Assembly: GCA_034436355.1 (NCBI GenBank)
Contig: DAOTVQ010000026.1
Location: 29,960-93,959, forward strand
Reading direction: 5' to 3'
Length of the DNA: 64,000 nucleotides
Origin: CP2-2F sp034436355
GTDB lineage: Bacteria; Chloroflexota; Anaerolineae; Aggregatilineales; UBA2796
The stretch's first letter is position 1, and every line of letters begins with the position of its first letter. Shown piece by piece: positions 45,988 through 57,400 of this stretch. A model generated the notes under the pieces. It made no database searches. It had not been told where the DNA came from and worked only from the letters and a program-made list of their open reading frames with translations. The translations under genes and the position numbers were made by a program.

Positions 45988-46968
45988 ATGAAAGCGATCC
46001 TTTGCGACTCGGCGGGCAGCCCCGCCGTGCTTTATCTGGGTGAAGCGCCTGACCCACAGCCCACCGCCGATGACCTGCTCATCCGTGTGCGTGCTACCGC
46101 GCTCAACCGTGCCGATCTGCTCCAACGGCGCGGTGCTTATCCGCCACCAGCCGATGCTTCCCCCATCTTGGGCTTAGAGGTGGTCGGTGAAGTGATCCAA
46201 GCACCTGCGGACGCGCCGTTTGCGCTTGGCGAGCGCGTGATGGCAGTCGTGACGGGCGGTGGCTACGCTGAGTATGCCGCTGTGCCGCTTGGCATGGCGA
46301 TGCGTGTGCCAGAAGCCCTCACATGGGAACAGGCAGCCGCCATCCCTGAAGCCTTTCTGACTGCCTACCTGAATTTGTTCACGTTGGGCAGCCTGCAAGC
46401 GGGCGAAAGCGTCCTGATCCATGCTGGCGGCAGCGGCGTTGGCACAGCGGCTATTCAGCTTGCGCGGGAAGCAGGGGTGCGCGTTTTTGCAACGGCTGGC
46501 ACGCCTGAAAAACTTGCCAAATGCCGTGCGCTAGGCGCAGCCTTTGCCATTAACTACAAGCAAGAAGACTTCGTGGCAACGGTGCGAAGTGCCACCAACG
46601 GGCGCGGTGTGAATGCCGTGCTGGATTTCATCGGCGCACCGAATTGGGCAGCCAACCTTGAGGCGCTTGCCCTTGGCGGACGCCTGCTGTTGATCGGCTT
46701 TTTGGGTGGCTCGAAAGCGCCCGCCCTTGACCTTGCGCCGATCCTGACCAAGAGTTTGCACGTGACAGGCACCACGCTGCGCCGCACGCCACTGCCGCAA
46801 AAGATCGCCCTGACCCGTGCCTTTGAGTCATTCGCCATGCCGCGCTTTGCCAGCGGTGCCTTGCAGCCCATCCTTGATCGTGTTTTTCCGCTGGCAGAGG
46901 CTGCCGCTGCCCATGCCTATATGGAAACTAACCAGAACATCGGAAAGATCGTCCTACGAGTAGAGTGA
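45988..46968 (+). CDS. Zinc-free NAD(P)H:quinone oxidoreductase (MDR family)
   Basis: The 326-residue protein matches quinone oxidoreductases such as human PIG3: RVRATALNRADLLQRRGAYPPP at the start, GLEVVGEV, and the Rossmann segment LIHAGGSGVGTAAIQLA. The TGTTLRRTPLPQK region and ending HAYMETNQNIGKIVLRV are PIG3-like. There is no zinc-binding Cys set. It probably reduces quinones with NADPH. It shares an operon with the DinB-like and SDR genes. Confidence 0.92.
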   Translation: MKAILCDSAGSPAVLYLGEAPDPQPTADDLLIRVRATALNRADLLQRRGAYPPPADASPILGLEVVGEVIQAPADAPFALGERVMAVVTGGGYAEYAAVPLGMAMRVPEALTWEQAAAIPEAFLTAYLNLFTLGSLQAGESVLIHAGGSGVGTAAIQLAREAGVRVFATAGTPEKLAKCRALGAAFAINYKQEDFVATVRSATNGRGVNAVLDFIGAPNWAANLEALALGGRLLLIGFLGGSKAPALDLAPILTKSLHVTGTTLRRTPLPQKIALTRAFESFAMPRFASGALQPILDRVFPLAEAAAAHAYMETNQNIGKIVLRVE

Positions 46969-46975
46969 GACCATC

Positions 46976-47689
46976 ATGCAGGATAAAGTCATCTTGATCG
47001 CAGGCGCAGGGCGCGGCATCGGGCGCGCTTTGGCGCTTAAACTTGGCGCGCAGGGCGCAAAACTTGCCCTGAGTTCACGCACCTATCCCGAACTTGCCAT
47101 GCTTGCCGACGAAGTGAAAGCGTTGGGTGGGCAGGCGCTTGCCACTGCGGCTGATGTAACCGTTCAAAGCGAGGTGGCGAATCTGGTTGCCGAGACGCAC
47201 GCCACCTACGGACGCCTTGATGCCGTCTACTATGGTGCGGGCGTTGGCGCGCTCAGCGGTGCCTTAGACCTCAAAGAAGCCGATCTGGATCGGATGTGGG
47301 AGACGAACTTCAAAGGGCTGTTTCACCTGACGCGAGCAGCCATCCCGCACATGCTGAATAATGGCGGCGGGCAGTTCGTGATCCCGGTTGGCATTTTAGG
47401 GCGGCACGTCATGCGGAACTCTGCTGGCTACAGCGCTTCTAAGTTTGCGGTGGTTGGCTGGGTGAAGGCGCTCGGTGAAGAGTTCAACAAGCGCGGCATC
47501 CGCTTCACGCTGCTTTATCTGGGTGGGGTGAACACAGGCTTCTGGGACGCAATCGAGATGCGCGTAGACCGCACCAAGATGCTCACGGCGGAAGCAGCAG
47601 CCGACGTGGCGCTCTATGCGCTGAATGCGCCCAGCCCTGCCGTCGTCAATGAGATCGTCATGCAGCCCGATTCGCACCAATTTATGTGA
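46976..47689 (+). CDS. SDR family oxidoreductase
   Basis: The 237-residue classical SDR has IAGAGRGIGRALALKLG (cofactor loop, with Ala for the first Gly of TGxxxGxG), YYGAGVGALSG in place of NNAG, and YSASK with the catalytic Tyr and Lys. The usual catalytic Ser region reads FVIPVGILGRHVMRNSAG, so the Ser is not clearly placed and activity may be altered. It is seven bases after the quinone oxidoreductase. Confidence 0.85.
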   Translation: MQDKVILIAGAGRGIGRALALKLGAQGAKLALSSRTYPELAMLADEVKALGGQALATAADVTVQSEVANLVAETHATYGRLDAVYYGAGVGALSGALDLKEADLDRMWETNFKGLFHLTRAAIPHMLNNGGGQFVIPVGILGRHVMRNSAGYSASKFAVVGWVKALGEEFNKRGIRFTLLYLGGVNTGFWDAIEMRVDRTKMLTAEAAADVALYALNAPSPAVVNEIVMQPDSHQFM

Positions 47690-47780
47690 GGCAGCGACAC
47701 ACGCCCACCTCTCTACGGCGCGTATCTTCAAAATGCGCTACAATCAAGCTGAAGCCAACCACAGCTTAATGGGAACGCGC

Positions 47781-49178
47781 ATGAAAAAGCTCAAAAATTA
47801 CGTAATTCAAGATACGCGCTACATTTTGCCGTTTAACCAGCCTGCACGCGAACTGAACGTGCTGAATAAGCCGCTTTGGTTGGTGCAGCGGGATGCACTC
47901 TCGCCCTATTGCGAGACGGAAATCTCGATCACTGCGCTCACAGATATTTTGCCAGCTGCCGAAGAAACGCTCATCTACCGTGATAACCTCTACTTTGACC
48001 GTGAGTACATCAAAGCGTTTGTGACGCAAGCGCGCAAGATGGGCGTGCCGTGCCGTGCCGCCTTCAAGCCTGAAGATAAGGCGTTGGTCAGCTATGCCGT
48101 GCCGTTAGCGCGCTGTGTGCAGCACGTCTATAAGCGCGCTGCCGATGGCAAACTGATTAAAGATGCCCGTGGGCGTGAAGAAATTGACCACTATGAGTTT
48201 GATCTATGGTACTATCCACGCGGCTACAGTCCAAGCCTAAGCACGGCGCCGCTTTTTGTGGAGACAGGCTGGGATGAGGTCGGTTTCTATTCGCTGCCCG
48301 ACTATATGTCAGACCGCGGCGATTTGGTGCATTACGTCACACAGCGCAGCATCCTCAGCATCGAGAATTGGGTGCATGTCTTCTTTGCCAACGTGCCGAT
48401 GGGCATTTTCTCGCTGGGCAAACGGTTTGAGAACCGCATCATCCCGATGAAAGGCAAAGAGCGCAACCCTGAATATAGCAATTTCACCCTGATCGGGGTG
48501 CTGCTGCGCGCCTTGTTGGAACAAAAGCACGTTTTGGAGAGTTCTTCGCTGGTGCATGTGGGCAAGAACACGCGCATTAATCCGTCTGCCGTCATTCACG
48601 GTCCGGCGTGGATTGGCAACGATTGCACCATCGGACCTGGTGTGGTCATTCAGAACTGCTACATTGGTGATCGGGTGAACATTGATCAGGGCGCGCAGTT
48701 GATGCTGAGCGTGGTCGGCGATAACTGCTTTTTGCCGTTCCGCGCCTCGCTCTACCTCACCGTGCTGATGGAACACTGCATCGTGGCACAGAACACTTGC
48801 TTGCAAATGTGTGTGGTTGGGCGCAGCAGCTTCATTGGCGCAGGCAGCACCTTCACCGACTTTAACCTGCTGCCCAAGACTTTAGAGGTAGACGCCATTG
48901 ACGGCAAGCGTGAAAAGATCGGGCAAAAGGTGCTAGGCAGTTGTGTTGGCAATAACTGCCGCATCGGATCGGGCATGGTCATTTATCCGGCGCGCATGAT
49001 CGAGTCGGATACGGTGCTGTTCGCCAAACCTGATCGGCGCATTCTGCGTAAGAACATTGCCTTTGAGGAAAGCGATCATCATGGCTTGCGCGGCGAGATT
49101 TCTGCCCTGCACCGCCAAAAATTCCCACGCGCTGCCGAACGTCAGGATGAAACGAGCTTCCTTGAGGAATGGGAATAA
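47781..49178 (+). CDS. Left-handed beta-helix (hexapeptide repeat) protein
   Basis: The frame opens at 47625 inside the previous gene, but ATG 47781 (MKKLKNYVIQDTRYILPFN) is the first plausible start, giving 465 residues. The first 280 residues form an unknown alpha/beta domain. Residues about 270-440 hold hexapeptide repeats (INPSAVIHGPAWIGNDCTIG, VVIQNCYIGDRVNID) as in GlmU and other sugar nucleotide acyltransferases or pyrophosphorylases. There is no N-terminal nucleotidyltransferase signature. Its stop is three bases before the acyl-ACP-reductase-like gene, implying a shared pathway. Confidence 0.75.
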   Translation: MKKLKNYVIQDTRYILPFNQPARELNVLNKPLWLVQRDALSPYCETEISITALTDILPAAEETLIYRDNLYFDREYIKAFVTQARKMGVPCRAAFKPEDKALVSYAVPLARCVQHVYKRAADGKLIKDARGREEIDHYEFDLWYYPRGYSPSLSTAPLFVETGWDEVGFYSLPDYMSDRGDLVHYVTQRSILSIENWVHVFFANVPMGIFSLGKRFENRIIPMKGKERNPEYSNFTLIGVLLRALLEQKHVLESSSLVHVGKNTRINPSAVIHGPAWIGNDCTIGPGVVIQNCYIGDRVNIDQGAQLMLSVVGDNCFLPFRASLYLTVLMEHCIVAQNTCLQMCVVGRSSFIGAGSTFTDFNLLPKTLEVDAIDGKREKIGQKVLGSCVGNNCRIGSGMVIYPARMIESDTVLFAKPDRRILRKNIAFEESDHHGLRGEISALHRQKFPRAAERQDETSFLEEWE

Positions 49179-49181
49179 GCC

Positions 49182-50297
49182 ATGTCTGAGAGCGTCACCG
49201 ATACCTTTGCGTTCATCATTCATCCCATTCACCCAAAGCGGGATGTCAGCCGTAAATTTCCGCTGTTGGGCAAGTTGCTGACCGAAAAGCAGGTGGACTT
49301 TCTCTCGGCATACTTTCCGCCCGTCTATATTTCGGAGATCACAGGCGCACGCAGCCAAAGCACAGGGCGCGAGATCAAGGGCTGGTTCATCGCTTGCCCA
49401 TTCACGCCCAAGCGCATGTTGGAACTGCCCGTTGCGCACGTCTACGACAAAATTACGGCAAGCGCACGCAAAGGCGAAGCCTTGGGCGCAAAGATCGTTG
49501 GGCTGGGCGCTTTTACCAGTGTGGTGGGCGATGCAGGGCGCACCATTGCCGACCGTTTGGCGGTGCCAGTCACCACTGGTGATAGCTACACCATCGCCAT
49601 CGCGGTGGAAGCAGTGCGCCAAGCCGCAACCCAAATGCACATTCCGCTCGGCACGGCGAAGGCGGCAGTGGTTGGCGCAACGGGTGCCATTGGCAGCGTG
49701 TGCGCCGAAATCCTAGCGGACGATGTGGCAGAACTGGTGATCGTAGGCAGGCGCGACACTGCTCTGGAGGTTGTGCAAGCGCGCTGTGCAGGTAAAAAGG
49801 CGCATGTCATCGCCAGCACCGATCTCAACACCATTTATGACGCTGATCTGATCCTGACGGTGACCAGTGCCGTAGATGCCATCATCTTCCCAAAACACTT
49901 GAAGCCGGGCGCAGTGGTTTGCGATGTGGCGCGCCCACGGGATGTTTCGGTGCGCGTGGCACAAGAGCGCGATGATGTGCTAGTCATTGAAGGTGGCATG
50001 GTCGAAGTGCCGGGCGCGGTGGATTTTCACTTTGATTTTGGCTTTCCTAAGGGCAAGGCATTTGCCTGCATGGCAGAGACAATGGCGCTGGCGATGGAAG
50101 GGCGCTATGAGGATTACAGCATTGGTAAGGCGCTGACGGCAGCGCAGGCAAACGAGATCGCAGCCATTGCAGGGCGGCATGGCTTTCGTTTGGCGGGCTT
50201 CCGCAGCTTTGAGCGCGCCGTGACCGATGACCACATTTTGCAGGTGCTAGAGCGCGCCCACACCACACGGCGCACTTGGTCACCTTTAGGTGCGTAA
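49182..50297 (+). CDS. Acyl-ACP/acyl-CoA reductase-like protein (cyanobacterial AAR homologue)
   Basis: The 371-residue protein follows cyanobacterial long-chain acyl-ACP reductase along its length: KRDVSRKF near the start, LGAFTSVVGD (cf. GGFTSI), VTTGDSYTIAIAVEAV (cf. FTTGNTHTAYV), the nucleotide loop VVGATGAIGS (164-172), VIEGGMVEVPG and KAFACMAETMALAMEG. The last corresponds to the AAR segment FACFAEAML that bears the nucleophilic Cys294 of the Synechococcus enzyme; here it is C296. This predicts reduction of an acyl thioester to an aldehyde. No aldehyde-deformylating oxygenase is in the window. It ends the operon begun by the beta-helix gene. Confidence 0.82.
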   Translation: MSESVTDTFAFIIHPIHPKRDVSRKFPLLGKLLTEKQVDFLSAYFPPVYISEITGARSQSTGREIKGWFIACPFTPKRMLELPVAHVYDKITASARKGEALGAKIVGLGAFTSVVGDAGRTIADRLAVPVTTGDSYTIAIAVEAVRQAATQMHIPLGTAKAAVVGATGAIGSVCAEILADDVAELVIVGRRDTALEVVQARCAGKKAHVIASTDLNTIYDADLILTVTSAVDAIIFPKHLKPGAVVCDVARPRDVSVRVAQERDDVLVIEGGMVEVPGAVDFHFDFGFPKGKAFACMAETMALAMEGRYEDYSIGKALTAAQANEIAAIAGRHGFRLAGFRSFERAVTDDHILQVLERAHTTRRTWSPLGA

Positions 50298-50470
50298 AAA
50301 TTGCCAACCCGCACAAACACTTTCCCAACCGTAAGTGGCTTGTGCTTGCGCTAAACTTTCTGCAAGCAAACTTTTCGCCTTGTGCCGAAGTGCGTTACAA
50401 TGAATGCGAGTTTATTCGGCGCGTGGTGACGTGCCACACAATCAAGCCATCCAACAAGCGAGGTGAAACG

Positions 50471-51382
50471 GTGAGCAAGGGACGTATTCTGGTTGTTGAA
50501 GACGATTTTGATATTTCAAACATGCTGCGGATTTACTTCACCGGGCAGGGCTATGATGTGCAGGTTGCGCCACGCGGCGGCGATGCACTGACGCTCACGC
50601 GCAAACAACTGCCGCAGTTGATTGTGCTGGACATCATGCTGCCGGATATGGATGGCTACGCAGTGTGCCGCGAACTGCGCCAGACAACGCGCACTAGCCA
50701 CATTCCGATCATCTTCCTAACGCAGCGTGATGAGCGCTCAGACCGTATCGCCGGGCTGGAACTTGGCGCAGATGACTACATCACCAAGCCCTTTGATATT
50801 GAAGAACTCAAGCTGCGTGTGAAGAACGCCATCGAGCGCGTAGACCGTGAAAAGAGCATGGACCCGCGCTCGAATTTGCCCTCCAGCCGCTTGATCGAAG
50901 AACAACTGCGCGAGCTGATGCGGACGACCGACACGTGGTATTACATAGACATCAAAATTAACCATTTCGACGCCTTCCAAGAGGTGTATGGCGTGTTGGC
51001 AAGCACGGAAGTGCTGCGCTTTATGGCATTGTTGCTTGGCGAAGTGGCAGATAAATTCGGCACGCCGGATGACTTCATCGGACACGCCGGCAACGATAAC
51101 TTCGTGGTGATCACCTATAGCAGCCGTGCAGCAGCCCTAAAAGATCGCCTGGCGGAACGCTTTGATGATGAGGTGAAACAACACTACACCTTCATTGACC
51201 GCGAGCGCGGGCATATCGTGGTGGAAAGCGGCGATAGCAAGCCACTGATGACGCTTGGCGTTGGCATGGTTTCCAATGCCACACAGCGCTTTGCTGATAT
51301 TCGTGAAATTACTGAACTGGCGGCTGAGGCGCGCCGCCGCCCGGCGGGTGATTCAGTCGAGCCGATTGAAACATCGTGGTAG
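50471..51382 (+). CDS. Response regulator with degenerate GGDEF output domain
   Basis: GTG 50471 after AGGTGA starts MSKGRILVVEDDFDISNM, giving 303 residues. A receiver domain (about 4-118) has D54 as phosphoacceptor and the conserved Lys in YITKPFD. The C-terminal half has the GGDEF fold (YYIDIKINHFDAFQEVYG), but the signature loop reads HAGNDNF at 205-211 instead of GG(D/E)EF, so cyclic-di-GMP synthesis is unlikely. It probably acts as a binding or scaffolding output. It lies 38 bases before the giant sensor kinase and should be its partner. Confidence 0.9.
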   Translation: MSKGRILVVEDDFDISNMLRIYFTGQGYDVQVAPRGGDALTLTRKQLPQLIVLDIMLPDMDGYAVCRELRQTTRTSHIPIIFLTQRDERSDRIAGLELGADDYITKPFDIEELKLRVKNAIERVDREKSMDPRSNLPSSRLIEEQLRELMRTTDTWYYIDIKINHFDAFQEVYGVLASTEVLRFMALLLGEVADKFGTPDDFIGHAGNDNFVVITYSSRAAALKDRLAERFDDEVKQHYTFIDRERGHIVVESGDSKPLMTLGVGMVSNATQRFADIREITELAAEARRRPAGDSVEPIETSW

Positions 51383-51420
51383 GTGCAAACAACCGCTATC
51401 AGGTTGTTAAAGGATAAAGC

Positions 51421-54400
51421 ATGGACGGGTTTGTGCTGCTGTTGCTAGTTGTTGGGTTCAGCATGTTTGGTGCGGTTTTCATGCTGGCGCGCCTGCGCTT
51501 GGAGCGCGTTTCGGAAGCCGAAACCCTGCCGGAGTCCGTTGTCCAAGTTAACCTGTTGGATAATGATGATGCGGTCGTCGTGGCGGAAGGGCGCGGGAAA
51601 CTCGTCTACACCAACCCACGGGCGCAAGCCTGGTTCGGCTTAAGCGGCGGCGAACCTGACCTCGAAATTATGGTGGAGAGCGTGCAGCCGGCTGAGACGT
51701 TCCTGGAACTTTTCAGCAAGGAAGGCACCGCCTCTTTCCGCATTGGTGCGCGGCGCGTAGAAGCCTCTTCACACTATGTGCCGCACGCAGGCGTGCCACA
51801 AATGGTTGTGGTGATGCGCGAACTTACCTCGCCCAACGCCGGGCGCGAAATGCTTGACCCAACACACGCCCTGATCCTTGTGGGCGATGCCGTTCAACTG
51901 CTCAGCAGCAACATGCCCTTAGAAGAAGCGCTTGATGAAGTGCTGCGCCTGATTGAGAACGTCATCCCCTTCGACGTGGCAGAGGTCAACCTGTGGGACG
52001 CTTCCCTCCAAACCCTGACGCCCTATGGCAAGCATGGCGACCGCAGCTATTTTGATGCACTGGATGCCGCGGAAGGCTTTTACGGCTTGCAGGATAGCTG
52101 TAGTGGTTGGTTGGTGCGCTATCGCCAACCGCTGCTGGTGCCAGATATGCGCCTGCGCCCTGACGTGCGCACCAAGATCAGCAGCTATGGCTTGCAATCG
52201 CTCGTCGGTGCGCCGCTCATGGTTGGGGATCGGTTGATCGGCACCCTAGAACTGGGCAGCCGCAGCCGTGTCGCCTTTGATCACGAGGATATGGCGCTCT
52301 TGCAAATTCTAGCAGGGCAGCTTGGCATCGCCATTGAGAACACGCGCTTGCAGCAGACGCAATCTGAGCGTGCGGCAGAACTAAGCGGCTTGCAGCAGAT
52401 TGCCGGCGTGATGACTTCCATGCGCGATCCGCGCCAAATGTACACACAGCTCACCAGCCGCATCGCCATGCTTGCCGATGTTGAGATGTGTGGCATCCTG
52501 CTGGAGTCTGCCGATCAGAAGGCACTGGTTGGGCATCCGCCTTTCTATGGCGTGCCAGAGACGATTGTCTCGATGTACCGCATCTCGATTGCCGACGAGA
52601 GCATCGGCGCGATCCTCTACAAAGCGCGTGATTGGTGGTACTCCAACAACGTGCTGAGCGATGATATTGTGCGCGCTGCGGGCTTAACCAGCCTTGCCGA
52701 AGCGGTTGGCGTCCGCACGACGGCGCTAGTGCAGATGGCAGTCGGCAATCGGCGCTTTGGCGTGATCCAAGTCTCCAATAAGCGCGATGGCAAAGGCTTC
52801 ACCGAAAACGACATGCGCCTGCTGAGCGTTTTCGCCTCGCAAGCCGCCATTGTGGTGGAAAATGCACGCCTGTATGACGAAGAACGCCGCCGTTCGGAAG
52901 AAATTGGCGGCTTGCAGCAGGTGAGCCAAGCCATCGGCGTGCTGCGCTCTGCCGACGAGATGTACGGCTACCTGAACGAACAGATCGCCAAATTGATGAA
53001 CTGCCAAATGTGCGGCATTTTGCTGCATGATCCGAGCCTTGGGCAGTTGGTTAGCCGTCCGCCTTTCTACGGCGTGGATGATGATCTGATCCGCCATTAC
53101 CGCATTGCTATCACGCCTGGCACCACATTCTATCGCATTTACACCGAAGGTGACTTTTGGATCAGCAACGAACTGCGCGCTGACCAAACGCTGCGCGATA
53201 GCGGCTTGGATAAACTTGCCATGCTGATCGGCGTGCGCCAAACCATGATGGTGCCGCTGGTGATCGGCGGCAGGCGCTTAGGTGTGGTGCAAGTTTCCAA
53301 CCGCTTGGATGGCGCCGAATTCACCGAAGATCAGGCACGCGTCCTCTCGATTATTGCCGCACAGGCAGCCGTCATTATTGATAACGCACGGCTCTACCGC
53401 GAAATGCGCGAGCGCTCGGATGAATCGGAAGGCTTGCGCCGCATTGCCGAACTCGCCTCTAGCAATCTACGCATTGATGAGATCATCCGCCAAGTCGTCA
53501 GCGAAACGGCTGCCATGTTCGGCTGCGAGATTTGCACGGTCGGCGTGCTGGATGATCAGACCGGCGCGCTCGTCATTCAGCCTGAATACACGGTTGGCTT
53601 AATTGGCTTGCAAGAGTCCTTCATCATTGATACCTACCGTCCCGGCTTCCAGAACAGCGTGGCGCTTTCCCAAAAGCCGTTCCTCAGCAACAACCTGCGC
53701 AGTGATGTGCGCTTGCTGCCGGCTTACCGCGAAATTGCGGATCGCTTCGGCTTCAACAGCGCCGTGCAGGTGCCGTTGGCTGTGCAAGAGCACAGTTTCG
53801 GCGAACTGACCATTGCCAGCCGCACCGCACGCGAGTTCACTGAAGACGATCTGCGCCTATTGCAGACCATTGGTGTGCAGCTGGCGGCTGCGGTTGACCG
53901 CCAAAAGCTGTATCAGGCAACCGACGCTGATCTGCGTCAGCGCATCCGCGAGATGGACGCCCTGACGCGCATTAGCAATGAGCAGAACAGCACCACCGAG
54001 TTTAACCGCATCCTTGAGGTGATCCGCAACGAGGCGCAGCGCACCGTTGGCACACCTTTCGTCAGCATTGCGCTCTTTAAGCCGAAAAGCACTTGGGCAG
54101 ACCCCGACAAGCCTGAGGTTCAGATTCGGCATGGTCACGCCAAGGCTTTGGAAGCGCTTGCCCCTATTGAGCAAATTGCCTTCGAGCGCCGTGAAGCGCT
54201 CTTTGTGCAGGATTACAACGCGGTGAGCCTTGTGGCAATGCCTGAACATATGCGCTCTGCCATTGCGGCGCCGATCTTCTACAGCGAAGACGTGGTCGGT
54301 GTGCTGCACCTTGCCAGCCCAGAGCTAGAACTGCTGACGCAGCAAAGCCTAGACTTTGCTAAGGCAATCACCAACCAGATCGCCATCAGCATTGGCAATG

Positions 54401-57400
54401 AGGAACGCTACCGCGATCAGCTTGATCGGGCGGAATTGCTTAAACAGCGCACTGATCAACTCAACCAGCTCTTTGAACTAGGGCGCATGGTGACGGGCGG
54501 CGAGAACATCGAAGAGGTGCTGGAAGCCGTCGCACACGCCATCAGCGATACCATCGGCTTTAACATCGTGTTGATGAGCCTAGTCGATAAGCGTGCCAAA
54601 GTGACGCGCCGCATGGCACAATCAGGCATGACGCTGCAAAAGTGGGAAGAGGCACGCCGCGTTACGCCACCGCTAAGCACCCTCGATCATCTCCTCAAAC
54701 CCGACTATCGCCTCAGCAATTCATACTTCATCCCTGCCGAACAGCAGGATTGGCGCCCCCTGAACTTGCCCCTGATCGCCGGCCCACAGCCCGAAACACC
54801 GCGCGTTGGCGCCCATGAGTGGCATCCACAGGATATTCTGATTGTGCCGCTCCGTAGCTCCGAAGGCGAACTGATCGGGTTGATCAGCGTGGACGATCCG
54901 CGTAACGGCTTGCGCCCAAATGTGCGCGTGATCGAGGCACTGGAGACCTTTGCCTATCAGGCTGCCTTTGCCATTGAAAACTACAACCTGCTGCGCGCTT
55001 ATGAGGCGGAAGCCCGCGCCACACGCCGCGAACGTGACCGCCTAGAACAGCTCTATCTGGCAGCGGGTGAAGTGCAGCGGGCGCCAGATATTCCGACCCG
55101 CCTGCTGGTCATTGCGGAGAGCATCCGCGCCTTAGGCTGGGAGCGTGTTGCCATTACCTTGCGCGATGATGATCTAGAGCCACTTGAAACGGCGCTGGCA
55201 GGCTTCACGCCAGAAGATGCTGAAAAGTTCAAGCGCAACCTGCTGCCCGGCGCGGTGTGGTCGCAGCGTATTGCCGACCCCGACCTGCGTAACTACCGTG
55301 TGGGCGGCGCCTATTATCTGCGTTATACCGATCCGTGGGTGACGGAGAACAAGCTGATCGCCGGCGTGGTGGGCAGCGGCGATGAAAATACGCTCAGCGG
55401 CGCAACCACCCTCCGCCTGCCAACCATCTCCCCGCGCCCTTCTGAGCAGTGGCACCCCCTCGATACCGTCTACCTGCCGCTTTACGGGCTAGATCGCTCG
55501 CGCTTGATCGGCATCATCAACCTTGATTCGCCCTCTGATGGCTTGGCGCCCACTGAAAGCGCGCTGCGTCCCATTGAGCTATTTGCCGTGCAGGCTGCCT
55601 CATCGCTTGAAAATGTGCGGCTCTACCAAGATGTGACCCGTGCAGCGCAGCAAGAGACGCGCATCAACGAACTGATGGAGACCGTTACCAGCACCCTTGA
55701 TCTGGATGAGATCATCGAAGGGGTGGCTAACGGCTTCCAGCAGATGATCGCCTTCACGCGCATGAACATTGCCCTGCTGCGCGATGACAACGCCACGTTC
55801 GAGGTGCGGCGCGTCACCATTACGCCGCGTGGCGAAATACGGGTGGCGTTAGCCCCAACGCTGCGTGTGGAAAACACTGCGGTCGGCTTGGCAGTCAGCG
55901 AGCCTTTGCCGCAAATCTATAACCTGACCGATCCTGAGCAGGTGGCGGGCTTGGATGACCTGCGCGCTTGGCGTGACATGGGCGAGCGCACGGCTTTGGT
56001 TGTGCCGATGATTGCCGGTGGGCGCGCTATCGGCGCTATTCACATGGGCAGCGAGCTAAACGAGGCATTCGGTTTCAGAGAGCAGCTTGAGTTCGTCTCG
56101 CGCATTGCCAACCTAACGGCAGTGGCGCTTGAAAACGCGCAGCTGCTGCGCCAAACCATTGAGCGTGAGCGCTTCTCGGTAGCACTCAGCCGCGTTGGGC
56201 AATCTGTGAATGCCATGCTGGATATGAACAGCGTCTTGGATACAGTCTGCGCCGAATCCGTTGAGATTTTGGGTGTGGACGGCGCTTACGTTTGGTTGGC
56301 GGATGGCGACCACATGCTTGGCATTACCGCACGCGGCCCAGCTGCGGATCAGTTCAGCGGTACACGTCTGCCCCTCAGTGACTCGCCCTTGCTCAGCGCA
56401 CGTGCCATCCGCCAGAATGCGCCGATCTACCTGAACGCGCTTGATCAGCTTGATGAGCCAATCCCGACCATTGACCTGCTGAAGCATGTGTCGGTTGGTG
56501 CCGTCCTCAGCGTGCCGCTGCTGCGTGAGCAACAAGCCATTGGCTGCATCACGTTCATCAAGACGGATACCAACCGTCCTTTCACAAGTAATGACGTGGA
56601 GAAGGCAGCCGCGTTTGCCATTCAAGCCTCAATCGCCATTCAGAATGCGCAGCTTTATCAAGAAACGCTTGGCTTAACCTCTTTCAACCAAGCCGTCATT
56701 CAGTCTATTCAGCAAGGCATCATCGTGGTGGATCAGGCATTAAAGATCCGCACCGTGAACGCCTTCATGCAGAACACTTTTGGTTGGAACGCCCAAGAGG
56801 CTGCTGGTAAGCCATTGTTTGCCTACCGCCCGCTCTTGGAAGAGTTGCTGACAGAACCGCTTCAGAAGATGTTGCAAAGTGGCGATCCACAAAGCATCCT
56901 TGATGTGCGGACGCCCGATGCACCCGATGCCGAACGGGAGACCATCCGTAACTACTACCTCTATCCACTGCGGGAAGGCGGCGCCATCAGCGGTAGTGTG
57001 ATCCTTGTGGAAGACGTGACCGAACGCGCTGCCCTTGAGGAGGATGTGGCACGCCGTGCGGCGCAACTTTCGACGCTCACCGATATTTCAGGGCAGCTCA
57101 CCACCGTGCTAGAGCCAAGCGCACTGGCGGAGATGGTCTTTGCTCAGCTTACGCGCATCCTAGAATTTGACCGCGCTACGCTGTGGCTGCGGCGCGAGGA
57201 TAAACTGGTCATCCGTGCGGCAAGCGGCTTTGGCGAAAATGGCGCACTGTTGGGCATCGAGGCAGACATTGCCGACTCCGACCTGTTCCGTGAAATCGCC
57301 TCACGTGGGCAAGTGCTGAACATTCCCGATATTCGTGAGGATGCACGCTTCCCAATGAGCCTTGAGCAGCCAACGCGCTCGTGGCTAGGCGTCTCATTGG

